Origin: Bacteroidales bacterium
GTDB lineage: Bacteria > Bacteroidota > Bacteroidia > Bacteroidales > WCHB1-69
NCBI GenBank assembly: GCA_017554325.1
Contig: JAFZIP010000013.1
Span: forward strand, 1-64,000
Direction of reading: 5' to 3'
DNA: 64,000 nucleotides
The position numbers and the translations under genes were made by a program. A model generated the notes under the pieces. That model saw only the letters and a list, made by a program, of their open reading frames with translations, did no database searches and was not told the origin of the DNA. Positions 1 to 8,487 of this stretch are shown here, in pieces (the first letter of the stretch is position 1; every line of letters starts with the position of its first letter).

Positions 1-760
1 TATAGGTATCTACCGTCAGTTCCCCGCAGGCATCCTCATCGCAGGCAATGATGGCGCCATTGTGCAGCTGCAGAGCCGAGCAGGTCCATTTCTGGGATAC
101 GCCGCCCTCCACTGTAGCGGCCAGAGCCCGGGCCTTATTGTGACCGCTGATGAGGATCAGCACCTCTTTGGAATCGGTCACGGTGCCGACGCCCACAGAC
201 AGAGCCTGGCTGGGCACCTTCTCCGGATCATTGCCGAAAAAGCGGCTGTTGACGATCCGCGTGTCGGTTGTAAGGTTACGTATGCCGGTGCGAGAAGCGA
301 GGCTGGTATAGGGCTCGTTGAAAGCAATGTGTCCGTCCACGCCAATGCCGCCCATGAACAGGTCGATGCCCCCGTAAGAGGCGATCTTCTCTTCGTAACG
401 GGCGCACTCCCCCTCCGGGTCGTCCGTCATGCCATTGAGGATATTGATATTCTCCGTCTTCATGTCTACCAAATGATCGAAGAAATTATCGTGCATGAAG
501 TACCAGTAGCTCTGGTCATGCTCGTGGGGCAGGCCCAAATATTCGTCCATGTTGAAGGTTACCACATTGGCAAAGGAAACCTTGCCTTCCTTGTGCAGGC
601 GGATCAGCTCCTTGTACGTGCCAATGGGTGTGGAACCGGTGGGTAAACCCAAAATAAAAGGTTTTTCATTGGTGGGCTTGAACGCGTTGATACGCTCCAC
701 GATGTGTTGAGCGGCCCACTGGGACATTTCGTTGTAGTTGTTTTTGATTATTACTCGCAT
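1..760 (-). CDS. nagB: Glucosamine-6-phosphate deaminase (3' end outside window)
   Basis: Converts glucosamine-6-phosphate to fructose-6-phosphate and ammonia, linking amino-sugar use to glycolysis in the cytoplasm. The reading frame starts at the ATG at 758-760 and is open to the left edge, giving 253 residues, so only about 10-15 C-terminal residues are missing compared with the usual 260-270. Visible family motifs are [12 protein letters not shown] (residues 38-49), NMDEYLGL with Asp72, and [14 protein letters not shown] with Asp142, His144 and Glu149. These match the catalytic Asp72, Asp141, His143 and Glu148 of the E. coli enzyme. It lies downstream of DUF4954 and murB on the same strand, a neighbourhood with an amino-sugar flavour. 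An 8-unit 9-mer repeat separates it from DUF4954. Confidence 0.95.
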   Translation of the reverse strand, partial: MRVIIKNNYNEMSQWAAQHIVERINAFKPTNEKPFILGLPTGSTPIGTYKELIRLHKEGKVSFANVVTFNMDEYLGLPHEHDQSYWYFMHDNFFDHLVDMKTENINILNGMTDDPEGECARYEEKIASYGGIDLFMGGIGVDGHIAFNEPYTSLASRTGIRNLTTDTRIVNSRFFGNDPEKVPSQALSVGVGTVTDSKEVLILISGHNKARALAATVEGGVSQKWTCSALQLHNGAIIACDEDACGELTVDTY

Positions 761-770
761 GGGATAAAAG

Positions 771-842
771 GGTTAAAAGGGTTAAAGGGGTAAATGGGGT
801 GTATGAGGTAAATGAGGTAAATGGGGTGAAAGGGGTGAAAGG
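771..842. repeat. Array of eight degenerate 9-mers (GGTRAAAGG type)
   Basis: Eight consecutive 9-bp units fill the gap between nagB and DUF4954: GGTTAAAAG, GGTTAAAGG, GGTAAATGG, GGTGTATGA, GGTAAATGA, GGTAAATGG, GGTGAAAGG, GGTGAAAGG. Similar arrays occur near 12603, 32341, 61389 and (reverse orientation) 62749. The array abuts the DUF4954 stop codon. Confidence 0.9.
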
Positions 843-846
843 GGGG

Positions 847-3060
847 TTAATTCTCAATTTCCTCGTATTTCTTGTATGTTGTTAAAATTTCCTTCGTTTC
901 CTCTCGTATCTGTTTCACAAAGCTCACCTCGTCGAGTTTGCCGATGACGGCGATTTTTTCTTCTTCGTTGTGGAAGGTGGCGTTGCGGAATTCATTGTCA
1001 TAGTCTTTTTTACGGGTAATATAGACCTGATCGCAGATGAATTGTTGGATGCGCATGGCTTCCTTAACTGCCTGTTTCCACAATTCAGGAGTCAGTGTCT
1101 CGGTTTCGTCCTTATGCAGGAAGATGAGCGACAGGTAGGCATGACGGAGTTTCTCCATGGTGTAGCTGCGCCATATCTCATCATAACGATGGTGGATATC
1201 CTCCCAGCTGTTGAGCACGCCGCAGTTGATGTCGTGAATCAGTTGTTCCACTTCATCGCCGTTCATCAGCTGTCCGCCGAGGTTCACCCATTCGCGCTGG
1301 CGTTTGCTCTCCATCTCTTTCCGCAGGGCATCGATGGTGAAGTTGGGGTTGTTTTCCAGGAAATGGATGATGTTCTTCACGGCGTAGTAGGTAATCATGT
1401 CACCGTAGGCGTGGTATGCTTCGCAGGCTTTGAGGATGCGCACCTTGCGGTGGCCGCACTCCATGCCCTCGCCGATAATCTCCAGACTTTTGGCGGTTTC
1501 AGGTTCGTTGTCCAGTATATTCTTGCCTATCTTACGCAGTTCTTTGAAATCCATCTTCGGGTCAAAGTTGCCTTGCTGGAGCAAATAAGCTTTGCCTGTC
1601 CATCCTTCTAACAATTTGCGACCCTCGATGGCTTCTTCCATGGTGTCGGGCGCGAAGGTCTCGAACTCAATGTTCTGGATTTTGCGCTTGCGGGTGTCGC
1701 GTTTCTGGTATTTGGAAGTGTTTCGGGCGATGGCGTACATGTTGTACATCCACCAATAGGCGGGCATTACCTCCAATTCGTTGGTCTTGGGGTTGTTGTT
1801 CACCAGGCTGAAAGGCAGTTTGATATTGAGTTCGTGCGGAAAGTCAGACTTGGCCAACAGGGTGAAGGATGCGAACTTGGAGGAGTGTTTCACGCTGGTG
1901 CACAGTCCAGGCCAGAAGCCGCGTCCAGCCACAATCTCACCGTCGGTGGCGCGACTGTTATGGTTGGAGCCCATGGTGGCGCCGGCGGCCATGTTGCTCT
2001 GTCCCATCACACAGGCGGAGATGAGGAAGGAGTTGTTGTGGTGCTGTTCGTGCGACGGGAAGATGAGGTTGTTGAGCACCTCGCAGCAGGAGATGGTGGA
2101 GTTGTCGCCTAACACAGAGTGAATCAACCGCGCGCCGTATTTCAGATTGCAGTTGTCGCCCAACACAAAGCGTGTGGCGGTGACGGAATAGAAGATATGG
2201 CAACCATAGCCGGTGATGCCGTTTACCAAGATTACGCCTTCGCCAATCTGGGTGGGCTCCTCTTCAGAGGAGTTGATGGTGACGTTTTTGAGTTTGGAGG
2301 CGCCTTTGATGTAGCAGTGTGTGCCGATTTTGGCATCTTTCAGAATCCAGCAGTTTTTGATGACGCAGCTTTCGCCGATGGTGCCGTAGAAACCTCTGTG
2401 GTTGTTGACACTCTTTTGCGTAATCTCTTTGAGGCGGGTTTGCAGTTGGGTGTTGTCGGCGTATTTGGCCCACAGGTATGCATCAGCCGTAATCATGCCG
2501 TCGAAGGGCAGGATGGACCTACCGCCATTCTCATTCATCACCTCCAGCCACACACGCACATCCTCGGGCTCGCCTTCCTTCACCACGCCGTTGCCGAATT
2601 TGGAGTGGTCCGTGGTGGAGAGTTCTTGGATGTTAAAGAGGATGCAGCGGTCGCCGATGATGTAGTTGGCCATGTAATGCACGTCATGGATGGCTGCGTC
2701 GTCACCGATGTCGCACGACATGATGCTGCTGTCGGTGATTCCCACTGGCATACGGAGGTCGTGATATTGCAGGATTTCTTTGCGCACGCGCCCGATACGC
2801 ACCATGCCGAAGAAGCGGTTGTTGCGGATCATGTTGGTGTCGAACTCGTCCGTGATCCAGATGTCGTCCCAATTGGAGGCGGAATTGTTGTTGATGACCA
2901 GCCGCTCAATCTCGTCAGAGCGCAGATGCCGCCAGCCGCCTTCAGGGTGTTTCACCTGCTGGTCACGGTAGTAATACTCATCGTGTCCGTCGTGCAGATA
3001 CTTGGAATCGATGAAGTTTTTGTATATCCTGTCGTAAGGAAGAATGATAACTTTGTCCAT
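847..3060 (-). CDS. DUF4954 family protein with left-handed beta-helix
   Basis: A 737-residue cytoplasmic protein that I recognise as the Bacteroidetes DUF4954 family; its function is not established. Residues of about 110-420 carry repeated hexapeptide-like turns (for example IGDRCILFN, IGTHCYIKG, LGDNCNLKYG, LGDNSTISCC), as in acyl- and nucleotidyl-transferases of the GlmU type that fold as left-handed beta-helices. The C-terminal third is helical, rich in Lys and Glu. The ATG start at 3060 follows an AT-rich gap after murB. The protein ends in EIEN followed by TAA, where the coding sequence runs into an ATTGAGAATTAA repeat-like motif (see rimO for the same ending). Placement between nagB and murB suggests a role connected with sugar or cell-wall precursors, but this is inference. 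Confidence 0.85.
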   Translation of the reverse strand: MDKVIILPYDRIYKNFIDSKYLHDGHDEYYYRDQQVKHPEGGWRHLRSDEIERLVINNNSASNWDDIWITDEFDTNMIRNNRFFGMVRIGRVRKEILQYHDLRMPVGITDSSIMSCDIGDDAAIHDVHYMANYIIGDRCILFNIQELSTTDHSKFGNGVVKEGEPEDVRVWLEVMNENGGRSILPFDGMITADAYLWAKYADNTQLQTRLKEITQKSVNNHRGFYGTIGESCVIKNCWILKDAKIGTHCYIKGASKLKNVTINSSEEEPTQIGEGVILVNGITGYGCHIFYSVTATRFVLGDNCNLKYGARLIHSVLGDNSTISCCEVLNNLIFPSHEQHHNNSFLISACVMGQSNMAAGATMGSNHNSRATDGEIVAGRGFWPGLCTSVKHSSKFASFTLLAKSDFPHELNIKLPFSLVNNNPKTNELEVMPAYWWMYNMYAIARNTSKYQKRDTRKRKIQNIEFETFAPDTMEEAIEGRKLLEGWTGKAYLLQQGNFDPKMDFKELRKIGKNILDNEPETAKSLEIIGEGMECGHRKVRILKACEAYHAYGDMITYYAVKNIIHFLENNPNFTIDALRKEMESKRQREWVNLGGQLMNGDEVEQLIHDINCGVLNSWEDIHHRYDEIWRSYTMEKLRHAYLSLIFLHKDETETLTPELWKQAVKEAMRIQQFICDQVYITRKKDYDNEFRNATFHNEEEKIAVIGKLDEVSFVKQIREETKEILTTYKKYEEIEN

Positions 3061-3088
3061 TTTTTTCTTTTTTAAATTATCAATAGAA

Positions 3089-4099
3089 TCATAAAATGTT
3101 CACCTCGGGCGCAAGGGTCACGCCGAAGAGTTTGTTCACGTCATCAATGACTTGTTGGCAAAGTGACACAATCTCTTGAGGTGTTGCCATTCCGTAGTTT
3201 ACCAGTACCAGGGCTTGTTTGTCGTACACACCCGCATCGCCGTTGCGGCGGCCTTTCCATCCTGCTTTTTCTATCAGCTGGCCTGCGGAGAGTTTCACCC
3301 GGCCGTTGTCTGCAGGATATGATACCAAATCGGGTGTTGTGAGCAATAGCTGTTCGTATTGGGCTTGCGGCACAATCGGGTTTTGGAAGAAGCTGCCGGC
3401 GCATCCGATTTTGGAGATATCAGGCAGCTTGCTGTTGCGCACGCGCAGGATGCAGTCGGTGATATTCTGCAAGGAAGGCTGTAGGTTGCAGCGGTCCAGT
3501 TCCTGGCTCAGGGCTTTGTATGTCAGGGTGTAGTGTTCGTGCTTGGAGAGGCGGAAAATGACGTGGGTGATGAAGCACTTGTGCTTCAGTTCGTGTTTGA
3601 ATATGGAGTCGCGATAGCCGAAGTTGCACTGTGCGTTGGACAGTGCGAAGGGTTGCAGGGTGTCGGTGCGCAGGCCTTTCACATGTGCAATGGTGTCCTT
3701 GACCTCCACGCCGTAGGCCCCGATGTTTTGCACCGGAGCACTGCCCACCAGCCCGGGAATGCCGATGAGGTTTTCAATGCCGTAGAGTTGATGTTGCAGG
3801 CAGTATTGTTGCAGCTGCTTCCACTCCTCGCCCGCAGCCACGCGCAAGAGCACATCGTCTTCCGTTTCTTCCAACACCTCCATGCCCTTGAAAACGGGAT
3901 GTATGATAGTGCCGGTATAATCTTGGGTGAACAGCACATTACTGCCACCGCCGAGGATGAAGTGCTCGGACTGGAACACGCCGTGCTCCGCCAATTGTCG
4001 AACCTCGTCAGGGTGCTCAACGCAGACAAAGCGCGCACAACGCACATCCATCATGAATGTGTTGTGCTCTTTCACCGAATAGTTTTCGTATATCTGCAT
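3089..4099 (-). CDS. murB: UDP-N-acetylenolpyruvoylglucosamine reductase
   Basis: Flavoenzyme that reduces UDP-GlcNAc-enolpyruvate to UDP-MurNAc with NADPH, the second committed step of peptidoglycan precursor synthesis in the cytoplasm. The 336-residue length and the motifs fit type I (E. coli-like) MurB: an FAD-binding stretch ILGGGSNVLF (about 49-58), GIPGLVGSAPVQNIGAYG (about 114-131), NFGYRDSIFK, the catalytic serine in AGSFFQNP, and LIEKAGWKGRRNGDAGVY near the C-terminus. It is 15 bp downstream of the barrel gene and 28 bp upstream of DUF4954 on the same strand, so the three are probably cotranscribed. Confidence 0.96.
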   Translation of the reverse strand: MQIYENYSVKEHNTFMMDVRCARFVCVEHPDEVRQLAEHGVFQSEHFILGGGSNVLFTQDYTGTIIHPVFKGMEVLEETEDDVLLRVAAGEEWKQLQQYCLQHQLYGIENLIGIPGLVGSAPVQNIGAYGVEVKDTIAHVKGLRTDTLQPFALSNAQCNFGYRDSIFKHELKHKCFITHVIFRLSKHEHYTLTYKALSQELDRCNLQPSLQNITDCILRVRNSKLPDISKIGCAGSFFQNPIVPQAQYEQLLLTTPDLVSYPADNGRVKLSAGQLIEKAGWKGRRNGDAGVYDKQALVLVNYGMATPQEIVSLCQQVIDDVNKLFGVTLAPEVNIL

Positions 4100-4114
4100 G
4101 GTCCCTGTTGGTGT

Positions 4115-5554
4115 TTAGAACATGTAGCCCATTTTCACGTAGATGTTGGCCATACCGTCGTTGTCGCGTTTGTCGAACGGGACGGCCCAATCCACGGAGA
4201 GTACGAAGTTGTCGTTCATCATCAGCTTGAGGCCGAGACCGCCGGAGAAATGGGGACGATAGACGTTGGTCTTGTCGTCGAAAACTATGTAATCATCCAA
4301 TTGTGAGATGTCAAAATCGGGATCATTGGCCGCGATGTTCTGGAGAATTTCACGTTCATTCAATCTGTAGGGTTGGAGAATCATGCCGGCATCCACAAAG
4401 GGGTTGAGGCCGATGAAGAAATGTTCTTTGCCGATGTCGAATTTGCAAATTTTGAAGCGGAATTCCACGTTGGCAAAGGCATAGCCAGGGGCGGTGATGC
4501 GGTTGCGGAGCACACCTCGGAGGGTGTTGCCGCCGCCCAGTCCTTCATAAAGCACACGTTGGATGAAAAGATTGTTGTAGTAGTTGCTGAGATAAAACGG
4601 GGATTTACCTGCCACGGTCAGTTGGGTGGCCAAGCGGTAGGCGAAAGTGATGTAGTCTTTATACACTGGCACAAAATGGCGGAAGGAGGCGTTGAGCATC
4701 AGGTTGTTGAACTCCTTGTCCTCGCCAAAGGCGGCATTATAGGTCCAGAAGATTTCCGCATTCATTCCCTTGTGCGTGTTCTGCTGGCGGTCACGGTTGT
4801 CGAAGCTCAAGCCGCCGCGCAGGTAGGGGTGCCAGCCTCCGTTGGCCTCGTTGGGCGCGATGATGCCCCACTTGGTATATTTCTCGTACAAGCCGTCCAC
4901 TTCGGGAAGCATGTTCTCCGGCTTCTTGTTCTTGTTGATCATATCGATGTTGACACTGCCGATCTGGTAGCCAAGCAGTCCGATGCCTGCGTTCCAGAAC
5001 CAGTTGCCACCGATGGAGCCATCTATGTCGGCGGCCACGCGGAGCAGGTCGCGCTGAGATTTGTAGAAAGCTCTGGAGATGTAGGTGTCCGTATATTTTT
5101 TCTTCGCCCAGCTGGCATTATAAACCGTCTGGTATCCATTATACCCGTAGAAATCGCACAGCGCGTCGGGTAGGTAGGAGACGTCGATTTTGAGGCGGTG
5201 GTTGGGGATGAGGTGTTTGGAGTCGTACGCGAAGCGGAACAGACCTGAACGTTTGGTGGTGTAGGCTGCCTCGAAGTAGAGCGAATGGAAATACTCAGGG
5301 TATATGGAGCCGTCGCCGAAATCATAGACATTGGCCAGCACGCCGTATTGGAAACCCTTGTCTGCATCGTAGGCCACCGAAGGCAGTATTCCGAAGGTCC
5401 ACCCGGTGCGGATTGCACTTTTCTCTTTTTTAGGTTTTTTTGCTTTGGCGGTTTTCTCCGTTTTCGTTTTCTTGCCGGAGTCTGTGTTCTGGGCTTGGAG
5501 ATTATAGCTACACAAGAATGTCAAGCAAAGCAAAGGGATTAAATATTTCTTCAT
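4115..5554 (-). CDS. Omp85/surface-antigen type outer-membrane beta-barrel
   Basis: A 479-residue exported protein. The signal peptide is MKKYLIPLLCLTFLCSYNLQAQ, cut before Asn, followed by a Lys-rich linker of about 25 residues (KKTKTEKTAKAKKPKKEK). The rest alternates aromatic and glycine-rich strands, contains GLGGGNTLRGVLRNRI (a barrel turn like the (V/I)RG(F/Y) motif of Omp85 proteins) and ends GLGLKLMMND...VKMGYMF with a C-terminal Phe typical of outer-membrane barrels. No POTRA domains are present, so this is a short surface-antigen-domain protein rather than BamA. Substrate and role are unknown. Confidence 0.8.
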   Translation of the reverse strand: MKKYLIPLLCLTFLCSYNLQAQNTDSGKKTKTEKTAKAKKPKKEKSAIRTGWTFGILPSVAYDADKGFQYGVLANVYDFGDGSIYPEYFHSLYFEAAYTTKRSGLFRFAYDSKHLIPNHRLKIDVSYLPDALCDFYGYNGYQTVYNASWAKKKYTDTYISRAFYKSQRDLLRVAADIDGSIGGNWFWNAGIGLLGYQIGSVNIDMINKNKKPENMLPEVDGLYEKYTKWGIIAPNEANGGWHPYLRGGLSFDNRDRQQNTHKGMNAEIFWTYNAAFGEDKEFNNLMLNASFRHFVPVYKDYITFAYRLATQLTVAGKSPFYLSNYYNNLFIQRVLYEGLGGGNTLRGVLRNRITAPGYAFANVEFRFKICKFDIGKEHFFIGLNPFVDAGMILQPYRLNEREILQNIAANDPDFDISQLDDYIVFDDKTNVYRPHFSGGLGLKLMMNDNFVLSVDWAVPFDKRDNDGMANIYVKMGYMF

Positions 5555-5597
5555 TCAAGCATAATTTAAGATGTTGCAAAATAATTTCAGGATTATT

Positions 5598-5966
5598 TTA
5601 GCGGAAAGATTGTTCATTCATGCTGATTTCATCAAACAATTGCAGTATTTGAGGTTTGATGCTTGGGATATCGTCTGTAATCACATCCCATAACGCTTGC
5701 GGTACGATGTTGTAGTAGTCGTGCACCAGCACGTGCCGCATCTTTTCCATAAGTATCCATGGCAACTCAGTATGCTGGGCTTTGAATTCTTTGGACAGCT
5801 TATAGGCAGCTTCCCCAATAATCTGGATGCTGTAAGTGGTGGCAAAAAGGGTTTTCTTATCTAAAAGAAATTGCTCGTATGTCATACCTTGAGTAAAATC
5901 CTCAATGTTGCGTATGGCCATCACAATATGTTCTAATCTCCCAGGATCACGCGCTGGCTCTCTCAT
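5598..5966 (-). CDS. hepT: HepT-like HEPN RNase toxin (DUF86)
   Basis: A 122-residue all-helical protein with the HEPN signature Rx4HxY: Arg77, His82 and Tyr84 in RHVLVHDY. In characterised HepT/MntA systems the HEPN dimer is an RNase toxin, and the partner nucleotidyltransferase silences it by adding AMP to the tyrosine of this motif. All three key residues are present, so the toxin looks intact. The ATG at 5964-5966 lies 20 bp inside the end of the upstream mntA, so the two are translationally coupled. A second in-frame Met (residue 16) is an alternative start. Confidence 0.88.
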   Translation of the reverse strand: MREPARDPGRLEHIVMAIRNIEDFTQGMTYEQFLLDKKTLFATTYSIQIIGEAAYKLSKEFKAQHTELPWILMEKMRHVLVHDYYNIVPQALWDVITDDIPSIKPQILQLFDEISMNEQSFR

Positions 5967-6249
5967 ATATCAATTTTTTGTCGTTGTTAGCAGTTCGTTC
6001 TGCAAAGGGCAACAAGGCTCCGTCTTCTACCAAGTCAACTTTGCGCTGGAGCAAGTTTTCAAGATCTATTATTATTGCCGCGTATTTGAATAACCCAATT
6101 TTGGCATTTTTTCGATCGAATTGCACCAGCAAATCTATGTCACTATTTTCATGTTCTTCACCTCGGGCAAAGGAACCGAATACCCATACTTTGAGCACGG
6201 GTTGGGTGGTGAAATAGTCGCAAATCTGCTGTATTAACTGCTGTTTCAT
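5947..6249 (-). CDS. mntA: MntA-like nucleotidyltransferase antitoxin
   Basis: A 100-residue minimal nucleotidyltransferase with the motif GSFARGEEHENSDIDLLV, that is GS-x10-DxD with Gly25-Ser26 and metal-binding Asp37 and Asp39. Its gene precedes and overlaps hepT. In the known system it transfers AMP to the toxin's tyrosine. The C-terminus (KKLIYERA) is the usual end for the family. Expression probably starts at the minus-strand -7 box at 6268-6275. Confidence 0.88.
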   Translation of the reverse strand: MKQQLIQQICDYFTTQPVLKVWVFGSFARGEEHENSDIDLLVQFDRKNAKIGLFKYAAIIIDLENLLQRKVDLVEDGALLPFAERTANNDKKLIYERASA

Positions 6250-6267
6250 TCTTTATTTTTTCACCTG

Positions 6268-6275
6268 CAAAAATA
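6268..6275 (-). promoter_or_regulatory. -7 box of mntA-hepT (TATTTTTG)
   Basis: Reading TATTTTTGC on the minus strand, 19 bp upstream of the mntA ATG; fits the Bacteroidetes TAnnTTTG box. Confidence 0.6.
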
Positions 6276-6341
6276 ACAAAAATCCAAATAACTATACATT
6301 TTTACAAATAAATACACATTCCGATTGAACCATAAAAAATG

Positions 6342-6349
6342 TATTTTTG
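6342..6349 (+). promoter_or_regulatory. -7 box of the aminotransferase gene (TATTTTTG)
   Basis: TATTTTTGC lies about 52 bp upstream of the ATG at 6402. An upstream ATG at 6339 overlaps this box, which is why the later start was chosen. Confidence 0.6.
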
Positions 6350-6401
6350 CAAACTTTATATTGGAAGAAATATTTTATTAACATTCAACACATTAAATAC
6401 T

Positions 6402-7601
6402 ATGCCTCAAATTTCCAAAAAAGGACAAACAATGCCCTCCTCACCGATTCGTAAATTGGTGCCTTTCTCCGATGCAGCCAAGTCTCGCGGAGTACACGTT
6501 TATCATTTGAACATTGGACAGCCCGATATCGAGACCCCCAAGGGTGCTCGTGAGGCGGTCAAGACAGCCGATGTGCCCGTTATCGCCTATACACACTCCG
6601 CTGGTAACCTCAGTTACCGCAAGAAATTGGTGGAATATTACCACAGCGTGGGCATTGATATCACACCCGATGAGATTCTGATTACCACGGGTGGCAGCGA
6701 GGGTCTGCTATTTGCCTTCAACAGCTGTATGGATCCGGGCGACGAGATCATCATCCCCGAACCGTTCTATGCCAACTACAATGGCTTCGCCGTGACGTGC
6801 GGTGTGGTGGTGAACCCCATCGTCTCCACCATCGACAATGGTTTTGCGCTTCCTTCCATTGAGGAATTTGAGAAGCTCATTACACCCAAGACCAAGGCCA
6901 TCATGGTGTGCAATCCCAACAACCCGACGGGCTATCTTTATACCGAAGAGGAAATCCGCCAATTGGGCGAGATTGCCAAAAAGCACGACCTCTTCCTGTT
7001 CGCCGATGAGGTGTATCGTGAATTCTGCTACGACGGTGTGAAACACTTCTCCGTGATGCAGCTGGAAGGTCTGGAGCAGAATGTGGTCCTGTTGGATTCC
7101 GTTTCCAAACGTTACAGCGCATGCGGTGTGCGTACGGGCGCGCTCATCACGCACAACAAGGATGTCTATAACACGGCCATGAAGTTCGCTCAGGCTCGTC
7201 TGTCGCCGCCCACCTATGGTCAGATTCTCGGCGAGGCTGCCGTGGACACCCCGAAGGAGTACTTCGACGCAGTCATCACTGACTATGTGGCCCGCCGCAA
7301 TACCGTGGTGAATGGCGTGAACGCTATCCCTGGCTGCTACGTGCCCATGCCCAAAGGCGCGTTCTATTGTGTGGCCCGCCTCCCCATCGACAACTCCGAC
7401 CGTTTCTGCCAGTGGATGCTGGAAGAGTTCAACTACAATGGCGAGACCACGATGATGGCTCCGGCTACCGGCTTCTATTCCACCAAAGGCCAAGGAACCA
7501 ACGAGGTCCGTATCAGCTACTGCCTTAAGGTCGAAGACCTGAAGAAGGCCGTGAAGTGCCTCGAAGAGGCGCTCAAGGTCTATCCAGGACGCACGAACTA
7601 A
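6402..7601 (+). CDS. Class I/II PLP-dependent aminotransferase (aspartate aminotransferase-like)
   Basis: A roughly 400-residue fold-type I aminotransferase, cytoplasmic. Visible motifs are NIGQPDIETP near the N-terminus, TTGGSEG (cofactor phosphate), NPNNPTGYLY, FADEVYREF (Asp that pairs with the pyridine nitrogen) and SVSKRYSACGVRTG, with the Schiff-base lysine in SKR and an arginine anchoring the phosphate. The start at 6402 (MPQISKKG) was preferred over 6339 because the longer frame overlaps the promoter. The exact amino-acid substrate cannot be read from sequence. It is close to Bacteroidetes enzymes annotated as aspartate or aromatic aminotransferases. Confidence 0.9.
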   Translation: MPQISKKGQTMPSSPIRKLVPFSDAAKSRGVHVYHLNIGQPDIETPKGAREAVKTADVPVIAYTHSAGNLSYRKKLVEYYHSVGIDITPDEILITTGGSEGLLFAFNSCMDPGDEIIIPEPFYANYNGFAVTCGVVVNPIVSTIDNGFALPSIEEFEKLITPKTKAIMVCNPNNPTGYLYTEEEIRQLGEIAKKHDLFLFADEVYREFCYDGVKHFSVMQLEGLEQNVVLLDSVSKRYSACGVRTGALITHNKDVYNTAMKFAQARLSPPTYGQILGEAAVDTPKEYFDAVITDYVARRNTVVNGVNAIPGCYVPMPKGAFYCVARLPIDNSDRFCQWMLEEFNYNGETTMMAPATGFYSTKGQGTNEVRISYCLKVEDLKKAVKCLEEALKVYPGRTN

Positions 7602-7612
7602 TTATAAATTCA

Positions 7613-7675
7613 GAGTTGAGAATTGGGAATTATGAATGGATAATTCTGTTTTATAATTCTCAATTCTCAATTTTC
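7613..7675. repeat. Inverted pair of heptamer-like arrays forming a long hairpin
   Basis: The left arm (7613-7633) reads GAGTTGAGAATTGGGAATTAT and the right arm (7653-7675) contains ATAATTCTCAATTCTC and then AATTTTC. The arms are nearly complementary over about 21 bp with a 19-bp loop. Each arm is built from TTGAGAA-type heptamers. It may also act as a terminator for the aminotransferase gene, although no clear U-run follows. Confidence 0.7.
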
Positions 7676-7689
7676 AATAATCCATTCCA

Positions 7690-8484
7690 ATGAAAAGAAA
7701 CCTCCTACTGCTATTGATCGGTTTGTGCTTGCTGCCTGCAGCGTTGCAGGCTCAGTCCCATATCCGCACGGATTTCAAGGACAAGAACTATGTGGATACC
7801 TCTGCCACGATGGTGTGGGTGGGGGTCAACATGGGCGGACACCTGCCGATGGGCTATCTGAAAGAATGGTTTAAACCCAACATGTCCGTCGGGGCGAACG
7901 TGCTCTACAAGTCCAAGAGCAACTGGACATTGGATGCTGCATTCAGCTACATGTTCGGAGCCAATATCCGCGACACGAGCTTTGCCTTCCTGGGTGACTT
8001 GGCCAACGACAATGGCATCGTATGGGACGGCAATGGCATGAAAGCCACGCTCTATTTTGAGGGCCGTTATTGGATGTTCGGTCTGGGTGTGGGCAAAATC
8101 ATTCCTGTCAACAGATGGAAAAATTCCGGTATTTGGTTGCGCTTCGGGGCCGGGTACTTCGGACATAAGATCCGCATCAACGACTATGACCATCAGGTGC
8201 CCCAATTGGACAAAAACTACCTGAAAGGTTACGACCATCTCTCCGGCGGCTTTGCCATGACCCAGTTTGTAGGTTATCTTTTCAATCAGAAAAACAGGAT
8301 TCTCAACTTCTACGGCGGTATTGAGTTTTACGAATGCTGGACCAAGCCGATGCGCAACTACATCTTCTATGAAGGTCCAACTGCCGGCATGAAGAGCCGC
8401 TTCAGCGGACTTGTCAGCCTGAAGGTAGGTTGGAATATCCCGTTGTACGAGAAGAAATCAGTCACTACATTCTACTATCGATAA
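7690..8484 (+). CDS. Outer-membrane beta-barrel protein, function unknown
   Basis: A 264-residue exported protein with the signal peptide MKRNLLLLLIGLCLLPAALQAQ followed by alternating amphipathic strands rich in Gly, Tyr and Phe (for example FEGRYWMFGLGVGKIIP and WLRFGAGYFGHKIRI). I recognise no named family beyond a small barrel. It stops 3 bp before waaA, so it is likely cotranscribed with it and may belong to the same envelope module. Confidence 0.75.
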   Translation: MKRNLLLLLIGLCLLPAALQAQSHIRTDFKDKNYVDTSATMVWVGVNMGGHLPMGYLKEWFKPNMSVGANVLYKSKSNWTLDAAFSYMFGANIRDTSFAFLGDLANDNGIVWDGNGMKATLYFEGRYWMFGLGVGKIIPVNRWKNSGIWLRFGAGYFGHKIRINDYDHQVPQLDKNYLKGYDHLSGGFAMTQFVGYLFNQKNRILNFYGGIEFYECWTKPMRNYIFYEGPTAGMKSRFSGLVSLKVGWNIPLYEKKSVTTFYYR

Positions 8485-8487
8485 ATC

